DNA of 64,000 nt from Streptomyces sp. DG1A-41 (GTDB taxonomy: Bacteria; Actinomycetota; Actinomycetes; Streptomycetales; Streptomycetaceae): the NCBI RefSeq assembly GCF_037055355.1, contig NZ_CP146350.1, positions 6,843,001 through 6,907,000 on the forward strand, given 5' to 3'. Position 1 is the first letter of the stretch. Every line of letters begins with the position of its first letter. A program made the translations under genes and the position numbers. The notes below the pieces were generated by a model. The model had not been told where the DNA came from and searched no databases. It worked only from the letters and a program-made list of their open reading frames with translations. Below, piece after piece: positions 27,689-36,509 of this stretch.

Positions 27689-28147
27689 CTACGCCGGCTT
27701 CGCCGCCTTCAGCGCCTCCGCCAGGCGCTCCGGCTCGCGCGTGGACAGGTACAGATACGGAGTCGGGTCCTCCGGATCCGTGACCTCCACGCGCAGGGCC
27801 GTGGGGATGTAGGCGCGCAGCAGCATGAAGGCGCGTGGGTCGGCCTTGTGGGTGCGCCAGGCACGGGTTTCCTCCGCGCCCAGTACCTCGGCCTCGCCCA
27901 GGGCCGCCAGCGGGATCTTCGCCTCGCCCGCGATCAGCGAATCGCCCACCACTCGGATGCGGACCGAGCCGTACGAACTCGCGGCGACGGCCGCGACCGC
28001 GGTGCCCCCGGCCAGGCCGCCGAGCATCGGCAGCGTGCCGAACGGGAGCAGGACCAGGGCCATGGAGACCCCGACGAGGAACGAGATCAGCCACCAGGAC
28101 CGGGGAGCGGTCAGGCGTTCTTCGTAAGGGGCGGCGGAGAGCTGCAT
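27689..28147 (-). CDS. DUF3093 membrane protein
   Basis: 152 residues. Two adjacent hydrophobic segments (about 18-38 and 41-60, WWLISFLVGVSMALVLLPFG then LGGLAGGTAVAAVAASSYG) form a hairpin in the membrane. They are followed by a soluble beta-rich domain with IRVVGDSLIAGEAKIPLAAL. Members accompany dut in actinobacteria (Rv2698 in M. tuberculosis). The soluble domain resembles bacterial PH-like domains in outline, which is inference. It is divergent from the thioesterase gene with about 58 bp between starts. Confidence 0.88.
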   Translation of the reverse strand: MQLSAAPYEERLTAPRSWWLISFLVGVSMALVLLPFGTLPMLGGLAGGTAVAAVAASSYGSVRIRVVGDSLIAGEAKIPLAALGEAEVLGAEETRAWRTHKADPRAFMLLRAYIPTALRVEVTDPEDPTPYLYLSTREPERLAEALKAAKPA

Positions 28148-28205
28148 GGAGCCAAGCTTGACACGGTGTCCGGAAGGGCCCGACGCGCGGGTAAGGTCTC
28201 CGGCT

Positions 28206-28790
28206 GTGAGTCGTACTTCCGCTGCTCTTCAGCCTCCGGCCGACGCCGTGCGACCGGTGCGGCATCCGGACGCTCCGGCGCCCGGTGAGCTGCTCGGTGC
28301 GCACTACGGCCAGTGTTTCGGCTGTGGCGGCGACCAGCCGCACGGGCTGCAGCTGGAGGCACGGGCCGGCGAGGGCGTGTCACTCACCGCCGAGTTCACC
28401 GTGCAGCCCGCCCACCAGGGCGCCCCGGGCCTCGCCCACGGCGGTGTGCTCACCTCCGCACTGGACGAGACCCTCGGCTCGCTGAACTGGCTGCTGCGCA
28501 CGATCGCCGTGACCGGACGGCTGGAGACCGACTTCATGCAACCCGTGCCCGTCGGCACCACGCTGTATCTGGAGGCGGAGGTGACGGCGGTGGCCGGGCG
28601 GAAGATCTACTCGACCGCCACCGGACGCGTCGGCGGCCCCGACGGGCCCGTCGCCGTCCGTGCCGACGCGCTCTTCATCGAGGTGAAGCTCGACCACTTC
28701 GTCGACCACGGCCGCCAGGAGGAGATCCAGGCGGCCATGAACGACCCGGACCAGGTCCGGCGCGTCCGCGCCTTCGAGGTGAACCCGTGA
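28206..28790 (+). CDS. PaaI-family hotdog thioesterase
   Basis: 194 residues from GTG 28206; an earlier ATG at 28146 would overlap the DUF3093 start. The hotdog fold shows the PaaI-type motif GLAHGGVLTSALDETLGSL, with the catalytic aspartate/glutamate in the central helix. An FGCG segment (HYGQCFGCGGDQPHGLQL) at about residue 40 is common in this actinobacterial subgroup. It hydrolyses acyl-CoA thioesters; the substrate is unknown. Its stop overlaps a possible GTG start of dut (GTGA), indicating coupled translation. Confidence 0.88.
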   Translation: MSRTSAALQPPADAVRPVRHPDAPAPGELLGAHYGQCFGCGGDQPHGLQLEARAGEGVSLTAEFTVQPAHQGAPGLAHGGVLTSALDETLGSLNWLLRTIAVTGRLETDFMQPVPVGTTLYLEAEVTAVAGRKIYSTATGRVGGPDGPVAVRADALFIEVKLDHFVDHGRQEEIQAAMNDPDQVRRVRAFEVNP

Positions 28791-28924
28791 GCCCAGAAGA
28801 CCTCGTGAGCCCCGCGGCCCCCAAGAGCCGTCCCCTGGACCCCGAGACTCCCAGAGCTCCCGAAACTCCCATGGCCCCCATGACACCCAGCACCCCCACG
28901 AGCCCCGTCTGCCCGGAAGACCCC

Positions 28925-29494
28925 ATGACTGCTGCGAGCCCTGTGCGCCGTCAGCCCGTGGACGTGCTGATCCGGCGCGTCGACCCGGACGTACCGCTTC
29001 CGACGTATGCGCACCCCGGGGACGCGGGAGCCGATCTGCGCACCACCGAGGCGTGCCAACTGGCGCCGGGCGAGCGGGCCGTGCTGCCCACGGGAGTGTC
29101 TGTGGCGCTGCCGGAGGGGTACGCGGCCTTCGTGCACCCCCGGTCCGGCCTGGCCGCCCGTTGCGGCGTCGCCCTGGTGAATGCCCCGGGGACGGTTGAT
29201 GCCGGGTACCGTGGGGAGATCAAGGTGATCGTGGTGAATCTCGACCCGCGCGAGGCCGTGCGGTTCGAGCGCTTCGACCGGATTGCCCAACTGGTCGTCC
29301 AGCAGGTCGAGAGGGTCCGCTTCCAGGAGGTGGCGGAGCTTCCCGGCTCCGCGCGGGCCGAGGGGGGCTTCGGGTCCACCGGAGGGCACGCCGCGGTGGA
29401 CGGGACGAGCGGCACAAGCGGTCAGGCCGCCCTGGGCGGTCAGGCGGGTGGGAATCGATACGCTTCGGTCGTATCCGACCGGGAAGGACAGTGA
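28925..29494 (+). CDS. dut: Deoxyuridine 5'-triphosphate nucleotidohydrolase (dUTPase)
   Basis: 189 residues from ATG 28925, chosen because homology begins at VDVLIRRVDPDVPLP and GGAAG lies just upstream. It splits dUTP to dUMP and PPi, keeping uracil out of DNA. Trimeric dUTPase motifs are visible: GDAGADLR (motif 1), HPRSGLA (2), LVNAPGTVDAGYRGEIKV (3), RFDRIAQLVV (4) and the C-terminal GGFGSTGGH (5). An alternative GTG at 28787 overlaps the thioesterase stop with a good GAGGT site. It would add 46 Pro/Ser/Thr/Ala-rich residues. The tail after motif 5 is also long and Gly-rich. Confidence 0.93.
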   Translation: MTAASPVRRQPVDVLIRRVDPDVPLPTYAHPGDAGADLRTTEACQLAPGERAVLPTGVSVALPEGYAAFVHPRSGLAARCGVALVNAPGTVDAGYRGEIKVIVVNLDPREAVRFERFDRIAQLVVQQVERVRFQEVAELPGSARAEGGFGSTGGHAAVDGTSGTSGQAALGGQAGGNRYASVVSDREGQ

Positions 29495-29495
29495 C

Positions 29496-30248
29496 GTGTT
29501 CGGACGTCGCAAGAAGAGGGATGCCGCCGAGGACGCGGCCGGCGAGGCCGAGCAGGTCGTCGACGGTGTCGACAGTGAGGCGGGCGGCGAGGGCGAGCGC
29601 CTGAGGCTGGAGCCGGCGCCGCGGCCCGACGGACCCTGGGACAGCTCCGAGGTCCGCGACCCGGGCGAGGGCCGGGTCGACCTGGGCGGTCTGTTCGTGC
29701 CGGGCGTCGACGGCATGGAGCTGCGGGTCGAGGTCGCGGGTGACGCGATCGTGGCGGCCACGGTCGTGCTGCGGGACAGCGCCATCCAGCTGCAGGCCTT
29801 CGCCGCGCCCAAGCGTGAGGGCATCTGGGCCGAGGTGCGCGAGGAGATCGGCTCGGGCATCACCCAGCAGGGCGGCATCGTCGACGAGGTCGAGGGGCCG
29901 CTGGGCTGGGAGCTGCGCGCCCAGGTGCCGGTACAGCTGCCGGACGGCACCGGCGGCTTCCAGGTCGTGCGGTTCGTCGGTGTGGACGGCCCCCGCTGGT
30001 TCCTGCGCGGGGTCATCTCGGGCCAGGGCGCGGTGCAGCCGCAGGCCGCCGGCCTGCTCGAGCAGGTCTTCCGGGACACGGTCGTGGTCCGCGGTGAGGG
30101 CCCGATGGCGCCCCGCGACCCGATCGTCCTGAAGCTGCCCAACGACGCCCAGATGGTTCCCGAGGGCGTCCAGCAGGAGGAGGGCTCCCGTTTCGCCGGC
30201 GGAATGGGCCAGCTCCAGCGCGGACCGGAGATCACCGAGGTTCGCTGA
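29496..30248 (+). CDS. DUF3710 conserved actinobacterial protein
   Basis: 250 residues from GTG 29496, only one base after the dut stop, so it belongs to the same transcript. The N-terminus is basic then acidic (VFGRRKKRDAAEDAAGEAEQ). The conserved core (60-230) is beta-rich and includes MELRVEVAGDAIVAATVVL and GPRWFLRGVISGQGA. Members follow dut in most actinobacteria (Rv2696c). No signal peptide or membrane segment is present. Function is unknown to me. Confidence 0.9.
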   Translation: MFGRRKKRDAAEDAAGEAEQVVDGVDSEAGGEGERLRLEPAPRPDGPWDSSEVRDPGEGRVDLGGLFVPGVDGMELRVEVAGDAIVAATVVLRDSAIQLQAFAAPKREGIWAEVREEIGSGITQQGGIVDEVEGPLGWELRAQVPVQLPDGTGGFQVVRFVGVDGPRWFLRGVISGQGAVQPQAAGLLEQVFRDTVVVRGEGPMAPRDPIVLKLPNDAQMVPEGVQQEEGSRFAGGMGQLQRGPEITEVR

Positions 30249-30263
30249 GCCGCAGAGACACCA

Positions 30264-30292
30264 GGGCCGCACTCCCCCAGGGGGTGCGGCCC
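30264..30292 (+). terminator. Terminator after the dut-DUF3710 operon
   Basis: GGGCCGCAC (30264-30272) pairs with GTGCGGCCC (30284-30292), with CCCCC/GGGGG inner pairing, followed by TTTCTC. It lies 16 bp past the stop. Confidence 0.85.
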
Positions 30293-30427
30293 TTTCTCAT
30301 CCGACCGGCCGGGTGCGTCAGAGTTCCGTCAAATACGGTCCCCCTGCCGTGCCCGGAACCCATATGTCGTGATTGTTGGCCGTAAGGTCGACGCTGCGCA
30401 GTCGGCAGACCGGAAGACAATGAGGCC

Positions 30428-32977
30428 ATGGGACGCGGCAAGCTTCGGATCTATCTCGGTGCGGCACCGGGCGTCGGCAAGACGTACGCGATGCTGTCCG
30501 AGGCGCACCGCCGTGTCGAGCGGGGCACGGACTGCGTGGTCGCCTTCGTCGAGCACCACGACCGCCCCCGCACCGAGGTGATGCTGCACGGCCTGGAGCA
30601 GGTGCCGCGCGGGCGGCTGGAGTACCGCGGCGGCGTCTTCCCCGAGATGGACCTCGACGCCGTCCTCGCCCGCCGCCCCCAGGTCGCCCTGGTCGACGAA
30701 CTCGCCCACACCAACATCACCGGCTCCCGCAACGCCAAGCGCTGGCAGGACGTGGAGGAGCTGCTGGCGGCCGGTGTCGACGTGATATCGACCGTCAACA
30801 TCCAGCACCTCGAGTCACTGGGCGACGTCGTCGAGTCGATCACCGGGGTGCGGCAGCAGGAGACCGTGCCGGACGAGGTGGTACGGCGGGCCGACCAGGT
30901 CGAGCTGGTCGACATGTCGCCCGAGGCGTTGCGGCGGCGGATGGCGCACGGCAACATCTACAAACCCGACAAGGTCGACGCGGCCCTGTCGAACTACTTC
31001 CGCCCGGGCAACCTGACCGCCCTGCGAGAGCTCGCGCTGCTGTGGGTGGCCGACCGGGTCGACGCCTACCTCACCCAGTACCGCAGCGACCACCGGGTGT
31101 CGAGGATCTGGGGCTCGCGCGAGCGGATCGTGGTCGGCCTGACCGGCGGCCCCGAGGGCCGGACGCTGATCCGCCGGGCCGCGCGGCTGGCCGAGAAGGG
31201 CGCCGGCGGTGAGGTACTGGCCGTCTACATAGCCCGCAGCGACGGGCTGACCTCGGCCTCGCCCAAGGAACTGGCGGTGCAGCGGACCCTCGTCGAGGAC
31301 CTCGGCGGAACGTTCCATCACGTGGTCGGTGACGACATACCGGCCGCGCTGCTCGCCTTCGCCCGCGGTGTGAACGCCACCCAGATCGTGCTGGGCTCCT
31401 CGCGCCGCAGGACCTGGCAGTACGTCTTCGGGCCCGGCGTCGGCGCGACGGTCGCCCGGGAGTCCGGGTCCGACCTCGACGTGCACATCGTCACCCACGA
31501 CGAGGTCGCCAAAGGCCGCGGACTGCCGGTGGCCCGGGGCGCGCGCCTCGGGCGGTCCCGGCGGGTGTGGGGCTGGCTGGCCGGGGTCGCCGGCCCGCCG
31601 GTCCTGGCGGCGCTGCTCAGCGCCGTCGACCTCGGCCTCGCCAACGACATGCTGCTGTTCCTGGCGCTGACCGTGGCGGCGGCGCTGCTCGGCGGGCTGT
31701 TCCCGGCGCTGGCCTCGGCGGCGGTGGGCTCCCTGCTGCTGAACTACTTCTATTCACCGCCCCTGCACCGGTGGACCATCGCCGACCCGAAGAACATCGT
31801 CGCCATCGTGATCTTCGTGGCCGTCGGTGCCGCGGTGGCCTCTGTGGTCGACCTCGCCGCCCGCCGCACCCACCAGGCCGCCCGGTTGCGGGCCGAGTCC
31901 GAGATCCTGTCCTTCCTCGCGGGCAACGTGCTGCGCGGCGAGACCGGCCTGGAGGACCTGCTGGAGAGGGTCCGGGAGACCTTCGGCATGGAGACGGCGG
32001 CCCTGCTGGAGAGGGCGAGCGACGTCGAGCCGTGGACCTGCGCCGGCCGCGTCGGGCAGGGACGTCCGGTCGAGCGGCCCGACCAGGCGGACGTGGACAT
32101 GCCGGTCGGGGACCACATGGCGCTCGCGCTGACCGGCCGCGTCCTGCCCGCCGAGGACCGCCGCGTGCTGGCCGCCTTCGCCGCCCAGGCCGCCGTCGTC
32201 CTGGACCGGCGCAGGCTCCAGGAGGAGGCCGACCTGGCCCGCACGCTCGCCGAGGGCAACCGCATCCGCACGGCGCTGCTCGCCGCCGTCAGCCACGACC
32301 TGCGCACCCCGCTCGCCGGGATCAAGGCGGCGGTGACCTCCCTGCGCTCCGAGGACGTCGAGTGGTCCGAGGAGGACCGGGCGGAGCTGCTGGAGGGCAT
32401 CGAGGAGGGCGCCGACCGCCTCGACCACCTCGTCGGCAACCTGCTCGACATGTCCCGGCTCCAGACCGGCACGGTCACCCCGCTGATCCGCGAGATCGAC
32501 CTCGACGAGGTGGTGCCGATGGCGCTCGGCGGCGTGCCCGAGGGCAGTGTCGACCTGGACGTCCCGGAGACCCTGCCCATGGTCGACGTGGACCCCGGGC
32601 TGCTGGAGCGGGCCATGGCCAACCTCGTCGAGAACGCCGTCAAGTACAGTCCCTCCGGCACGCCCGTGCTGGTCGCGGCCAGCGCGCTCGCCGACCGGGT
32701 CGAGGTACGGGTGGTCGACCGGGGGCCGGGCGTCCCCGACGAGGCCAAGGGCCGCATCTTCGAGCCCTTCCAGCGCTACGGCGACGCCCCGCGCGGCGCC
32801 GGTGTGGGACTGGGGCTCGCGGTGGCGCGCGGCTTCGCCGAGGCCATGGGCGGCACACTCGACGCCGAGGACACGCCCGGCGGGGGGCTCACCATGGTCC
32901 TCACCCTCCGCGCGGCGGGACCGCGCCCGCTCCTGGTGGCGGAACACGCAGCCGAACCGGAAAGGCAGACCTCATGA
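30428..32977 (+). CDS. kdpD: KdpD, osmosensitive potassium-channel sensor kinase
   Basis: 849 residues. The N-terminal KdpD domain has Walker A APGVGKT at residues 13-19. A UspA-like domain follows (about 230-355). Four membrane segments lie between 380 and 480 (for example NDMLLFLALTVAAALLGGLF). A GAF-like region leads to the kinase core with phospho-acceptor His623 in SHDLRTPLAG and the N box NLVENAVKYS. It senses potassium limitation or turgor and signals to KdpE, whose ATG overlaps its stop (ATGA). No kdpFABC genes lie in this window. Confidence 0.95.
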   Translation: MGRGKLRIYLGAAPGVGKTYAMLSEAHRRVERGTDCVVAFVEHHDRPRTEVMLHGLEQVPRGRLEYRGGVFPEMDLDAVLARRPQVALVDELAHTNITGSRNAKRWQDVEELLAAGVDVISTVNIQHLESLGDVVESITGVRQQETVPDEVVRRADQVELVDMSPEALRRRMAHGNIYKPDKVDAALSNYFRPGNLTALRELALLWVADRVDAYLTQYRSDHRVSRIWGSRERIVVGLTGGPEGRTLIRRAARLAEKGAGGEVLAVYIARSDGLTSASPKELAVQRTLVEDLGGTFHHVVGDDIPAALLAFARGVNATQIVLGSSRRRTWQYVFGPGVGATVARESGSDLDVHIVTHDEVAKGRGLPVARGARLGRSRRVWGWLAGVAGPPVLAALLSAVDLGLANDMLLFLALTVAAALLGGLFPALASAAVGSLLLNYFYSPPLHRWTIADPKNIVAIVIFVAVGAAVASVVDLAARRTHQAARLRAESEILSFLAGNVLRGETGLEDLLERVRETFGMETAALLERASDVEPWTCAGRVGQGRPVERPDQADVDMPVGDHMALALTGRVLPAEDRRVLAAFAAQAAVVLDRRRLQEEADLARTLAEGNRIRTALLAAVSHDLRTPLAGIKAAVTSLRSEDVEWSEEDRAELLEGIEEGADRLDHLVGNLLDMSRLQTGTVTPLIREIDLDEVVPMALGGVPEGSVDLDVPETLPMVDVDPGLLERAMANLVENAVKYSPSGTPVLVAASALADRVEVRVVDRGPGVPDEAKGRIFEPFQRYGDAPRGAGVGLGLAVARGFAEAMGGTLDAEDTPGGGLTMVLTLRAAGPRPLLVAEHAAEPERQTS

Positions 32978-33657
32978 CCCGTGTGCTGGTGGTCGACGAC
33001 GAGCCGCAGATCGTGCGCGCCCTCGTGATCAACCTCAGGGCACGCAAGTACGAGGTCGACGCCGCCCACGACGGCACCACCGCCCTCCAGCTCGCCGCCG
33101 CCCGCCACCCCGACGTGGTCGTCCTCGACCTCGGCCTGCCCGACATGGACGGCGTCGAGGTGATCAGGGGCCTGCGCGGCTGGACCCGGGTGCCGATCCT
33201 GGTGCTGTCCGCCCGGCACTCCTCCGACGAGAAGGTCGAGGCGCTGGACGCGGGCGCCGACGACTACGTCACCAAGCCCTTCGGCATGGACGAACTGCTG
33301 GCCCGGCTGCGGGCCGCCGTGCGCCGGGCCGAACCGGCCGGGGGCGGTGAGGACGACATGATCGTGGAGACCGACGAGTTCACCGTCGACCTGGCCGCGA
33401 AGAAGGTCAACCGCGCAGGGAAGGACGTACGGCTGACCCCCACGGAGTGGCACCTCCTGGAGGTCCTCGTCCGCAACAGCGGCCGCCTGGTCGGGCAGAA
33501 GCAACTGCTCCAGGAGGTGTGGGGGCCGTCGTACGGGACGGAGACGAACTATCTGCGCGTGTACATGGCGCAGCTGCGGCGGAAGCTGGAGGCGGATCCC
33601 TCCCATCCGAAGCACTTCATCACGGAGCCGGGGATGGGGTACCGGTTCGAGAAGTGA
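32974..33657 (+). CDS. kdpE: KdpE, OmpR-family response regulator
   Basis: 227 residues, overlapping kdpD by 4 bases. The receiver has VVDDEPQ, phospho-acceptor Asp52 in VVLDLGLPDMDG and the TKPFGMDELLAR lysine. The C-terminal winged helix (130-227) ends ITEPGMGYRFEK, typical of KdpE. It is expected to activate the potassium-uptake operon kdpFABC elsewhere on the chromosome. The downstream OB-fold gene starts 52 bp later. Confidence 0.95.
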   Translation: MTRVLVVDDEPQIVRALVINLRARKYEVDAAHDGTTALQLAAARHPDVVVLDLGLPDMDGVEVIRGLRGWTRVPILVLSARHSSDEKVEALDAGADDYVTKPFGMDELLARLRAAVRRAEPAGGGEDDMIVETDEFTVDLAAKKVNRAGKDVRLTPTEWHLLEVLVRNSGRLVGQKQLLQEVWGPSYGTETNYLRVYMAQLRRKLEADPSHPKHFITEPGMGYRFEK

Positions 33658-33709
33658 GGTTCTCGCCCGGGGCTACGTGGCTGTCAGCGGGCCCCGGTAG
33701 GCTCTAGTC

Positions 33710-34108
33710 ATGAGTGCTGTTCCTCGTTCGCACAAGCCGGCGGGCCGGTTCCGGCGCATGCTCGACCGGCTCTCCTCGTCGCAGGAGGACCTGGAGTCCG
33801 AGGAACTGCGCGAGGACGCCGAGACCGCGGGCTGTATCCGGATCGGAGACTGCCAGGACCGGCAGATAGTGACGGTAACTGGTACCTTGCGCACGGTCAC
33901 CCTGCGGCCGCGCGCCGGAGTCCCGGCCCTGGAGGCCGAGCTGTTCGACGGCTCCGCCGCGCTGGACGTGGTGTGGCTCGGCAGGCGCTCCATCGTGGGC
34001 ATAGAACCGGGGCGCAAGCTGATCGCATCGGGCCGGATCTCGATGAGCCGGGGCCGCCGGGTGCTGTTCAATCCCAAGTACGAACTGAGACCCCTCGGAC
34101 GGGAGTAG
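33710..34108 (+). CDS. Small OB-fold nucleic-acid-binding protein
   Basis: 132 residues. After a basic leader and an acidic helix, residues 40-130 form an OB fold: RQIVTVTGTLRTVTLRPRAG, ALEAELFDGSAALDVVWLGRR and LIASGRISMSRGRRVLFNPKYEL. Such single OB domains resemble the tRNA/ssDNA-binding fold and are kept next to DUF3159 and the TrkA pair in actinobacteria (Rv2694c). The binding partner is not known. DUF3159 begins 3 bp after the stop. Confidence 0.88.
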   Translation: MSAVPRSHKPAGRFRRMLDRLSSSQEDLESEELREDAETAGCIRIGDCQDRQIVTVTGTLRTVTLRPRAGVPALEAELFDGSAALDVVWLGRRSIVGIEPGRKLIASGRISMSRGRRVLFNPKYELRPLGRE

Positions 34109-34111
34109 CCG

Positions 34112-34843
34112 GTGACGTCGCTCGACAAGCCGACCGAAGAGACATCTGCGGACGACGCCCGGGCGGTGACCGAGGCCGCCCTGTTCGAAGCGTTCGGCGG
34201 CGTGCGGGGCATGGTCGAGACGGTGCTGCCCGGCCTGCTGTTCGTCACCATCTACACGATCAACAAGGATCTGCACCTGTCGGCGATCGCGGCGCTGGCC
34301 GTGTCGCTGGTGCTGGTCGTGGTCCGGCTGGTGATGAAGGACACCGTCAAGCACGCCTTCAGCGGTGTCTTCGGCGTGGCCTTCGGTGTCGTCTTCGCGA
34401 TGATGACCGGCAACGCCAAGGACTTCTACCTGCCCGGCATGCTCTACACGCTGGGTCTGGGACTCGCCTACATCGTCACCACCCTGTGCGGTGTCCCGCT
34501 GATCGGGCTGATCCTCGGCCCGGTCTTCAAGGAGAACCTCTCCTGGCGCACGCGGAACCCCGGCCGCAAGAAGGCTTACGCGAAGGCCAGTTACGCGTGG
34601 GGTGCGATCCTGCTCGCCAAGTGCGCGATCCTCTTCCCGCTGTACTGGTGGGCCGACACCACACAGCTGGGCTGGGTCCTGGTCGCCCTGAAGATCCCGC
34701 CGTTCCTGCTGGCCGTCTGGCTGACGTGGGTCTTCCTGGCGAAGGCGCCCGCGCCGATCGACGTGTTCGCGGAGATGGAGGCGGAGGAGAAGGCCGCCGA
34801 GGAGAGGGAACGGCAGTCCGCGGCCCGGTCCGCCGAGCAGTGA
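34112..34843 (+). CDS. DUF3159 multi-pass membrane protein
   Basis: 243 residues from GTG 34112, with ribosome site GGGAG. There are five or six hydrophobic segments, among them VLPGLLFVTIYTIN, IAALAVSLVLVVVRLVM and YTLGLGLAYIVTTLCGVPLIG. The C-terminal tail is charged and helical (EMEAEEKAAEERERQSAARS). It is found beside TrkA genes in mycobacteria (Rv2693c), hinting at a link to ion transport. That link is inference from neighbourhood. Confidence 0.88.
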   Translation: MTSLDKPTEETSADDARAVTEAALFEAFGGVRGMVETVLPGLLFVTIYTINKDLHLSAIAALAVSLVLVVVRLVMKDTVKHAFSGVFGVAFGVVFAMMTGNAKDFYLPGMLYTLGLGLAYIVTTLCGVPLIGLILGPVFKENLSWRTRNPGRKKAYAKASYAWGAILLAKCAILFPLYWWADTTQLGWVLVALKIPPFLLAVWLTWVFLAKAPAPIDVFAEMEAEEKAAEERERQSAARSAEQ

Positions 34844-34860
34844 ACCTCACGACGTGACGG

Positions 34861-34890
34861 AGGGGGCGCCCCGGTTCGGGACGCCCCCTT
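34861..34890. terminator. Bidirectional terminator between DUF3159 and trkA genes
   Basis: The arms 34861-34873 (AGGGGGCGCCCCG) and 34877-34890 (CGGGACGCCCCCTT) pair with a single bulge, followed by CTGTT. It separates convergent genes. Confidence 0.85.
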
Positions 34891-34913
34891 CTGTTCGCTC
34901 GGCAGCACTCCGC

Positions 34914-35591
34914 TCAGCTCGCCGCGCTGTCCCGGCGTACCGACAGCAGGTCCTCCAGCTGCTCTTCACGGGCCTGTGCGGCCACGAAGAGGAGCTCGTC
35001 TCCGGCCTCCAGGGAGTCCTCCCGGGAGGGCGTGAGCACGCGGGTGCCGCGGATGATCGTGACCAGGGACGTGTCCTCGGGCCACTCCACGTCCCCGACC
35101 CGCGTGCCGGCCAGGGCCGACTCCTCCGGCAGGGTCAGCTCGACCAGGTTGGCGTCGCCGTGGCTGAAGCGGAGCAGGCGGACCAGGTCGCCGACGCTCA
35201 CCGCCTCCTCGACCAGGGCCGACATCAGACGCGGCGTGGAGACGGCGACGTCCACGCCCCAGGACTCGTTGAAGAGCCACTCGTTCTTCGGGTTGTTCAC
35301 CCGGGCGACCACCCGCGGAACGCCGTACTCCGTCTTGGCGAGGAGCGAGACGACCAGGTTCACCTTGTCGTCGCCGGTCGCGGCGATGACGACGTTGCAG
35401 CGCTGGAGCGCCGCCTCGTCCAGGGACGTGATCTCGCAGGCGTCGGCCAGCAGCCACTCGGCCTGCGGGACGCGTTCGACCGAGATGGCGGTCGGCGCCT
35501 TGTCGATCAGCAGGATTTCGTGGCCGTTCTCCAGCAGCTCGCCCGCGATCGAGCGGCCGACCGCGCCGGCTCCGGCAATGGCGACCCTCAT
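34914..35591 (-). CDS. ceoC: TrkA-family potassium uptake regulator, RCK domains (second of pair)
   Basis: 225 residues from ATG 35591, which overlaps the stop of the first TrkA gene (TGATG). The N-terminal RCK Rossmann domain begins MRVAIAGAGAVGRSIAGELL with the GxGxxG nucleotide loop and the acidic end of strand 2 (LLIDKAP). The C-terminal TrkA-C domain runs from about 140 (NLVELTLPEESALAGTRVGD). Such proteins gate Trk/Ktr potassium channels in response to NAD(H) or ATP. The symbol follows the mycobacterial ceoB-ceoC pair. No channel subunit is adjacent. Confidence 0.9.
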   Translation of the reverse strand: MRVAIAGAGAVGRSIAGELLENGHEILLIDKAPTAISVERVPQAEWLLADACEITSLDEAALQRCNVVIAATGDDKVNLVVSLLAKTEYGVPRVVARVNNPKNEWLFNESWGVDVAVSTPRLMSALVEEAVSVGDLVRLLRFSHGDANLVELTLPEESALAGTRVGDVEWPEDTSLVTIIRGTRVLTPSREDSLEAGDELLFVAAQAREEQLEDLLSVRRDSAAS

Positions 35592-36262
35592 CAGTGACCG
35601 CCCTTCTCTTCGGGACCCTTGGCGAACGCCGCCTCGACCGTGTCGACCTCGTCGGTGCGCATCATCACGTGCACCAGATCGCCCTCCTGCAACACCGTCT
35701 GCGAGGTGGGCAGGACCGCCTCGCCGAGCCGGGTCAGGAACGCCACGCGCACGCCCGTCTCCTCCTGGATCCGGCTGATCTTGTGGCCGACCCAGGCGGT
35801 GGAGCTGTGCACCTCGGCGAGCTGGACGCCCCCGGTGGGGTCGCGCCACAGCGGCTCGGCGCCCGAGGGGAGCAGGCGGCGCAGCATCTGGTCGGCCGTC
35901 CAGCGGACGGTCGCGACGGTGGGGATGCCCAGGCGCTGGTAGACCTCGGCGCGGCGGGGGTCGTAGATGCGTGCGGCGACGTTCTCGATGCCGAACATCT
36001 CGCGGGCCACGCGCGCGGCGATGATGTTGGAGTTGTCACCGCTGGAGACGGCGGCGAAGGCGCCGGCCTCCTCGATGCCCGCCTCGCGCAGGGTGTCCTG
36101 GTCGAAGCCGACCCCGGTGACCCGGCGGCCGCCGAAGGAGGAGCCCAGGCGGCGGAAGGCGGTGGGGTCCTGGTCGACCACGGCGACCGTGTGGCCCTGT
36201 TGCTCCAGGGTCTGGGCCAGGGCGGAGCCCACCCTTCCGCAACCCATGATCACAATATGCAT
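35591..36262 (-). CDS. ceoB: TrkA-family potassium uptake regulator, RCK domains (first of pair)
   Basis: 223 residues. GCGRVGSALAQTL is the nucleotide loop and AVVDQDP the acidic strand end. The TrkA-C domain starts near 140 (GGVQLAEVHSSTAWVGHKI). It is the promoter-proximal gene of a two-gene operon and presumably assembles with the second TrkA protein into a gating ring. The 250-bp upstream region separates it from the divergent sugar kinase. Confidence 0.9.
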   Translation of the reverse strand: MHIVIMGCGRVGSALAQTLEQQGHTVAVVDQDPTAFRRLGSSFGGRRVTGVGFDQDTLREAGIEEAGAFAAVSSGDNSNIIAARVAREMFGIENVAARIYDPRRAEVYQRLGIPTVATVRWTADQMLRRLLPSGAEPLWRDPTGGVQLAEVHSSTAWVGHKISRIQEETGVRVAFLTRLGEAVLPTSQTVLQEGDLVHVMMRTDEVDTVEAAFAKGPEEKGGH

Positions 36263-36509
36263 CGCGTCACACCGTGCTTCCTACGGGCCCTCTGACCATC
36301 AACAATGTCCTGCTCATGTCTCTCTTTCGGCTCGCCAGGCACCACGTGGCGGCCTGAGTGCGGGCCGCCAGGCACCATCATGCCGGTGGAATCACGCCAT
36401 GATGCCTTCCGGGGCGGGTGCCGCGTTCGACTGCCCGACTCCAACGTATCGGCAAAGTCGAGGGGGTTGCCGAGGGCCCTGCCGGCCCTCGGCGGGGGAG
36501 GAACCTGAC

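Noticed and set aside
30302..30427. Search for kdpFABC next to kdpDE
   Set aside because: No transporter subunit genes or fragments are present on either side of kdpDE in this window.
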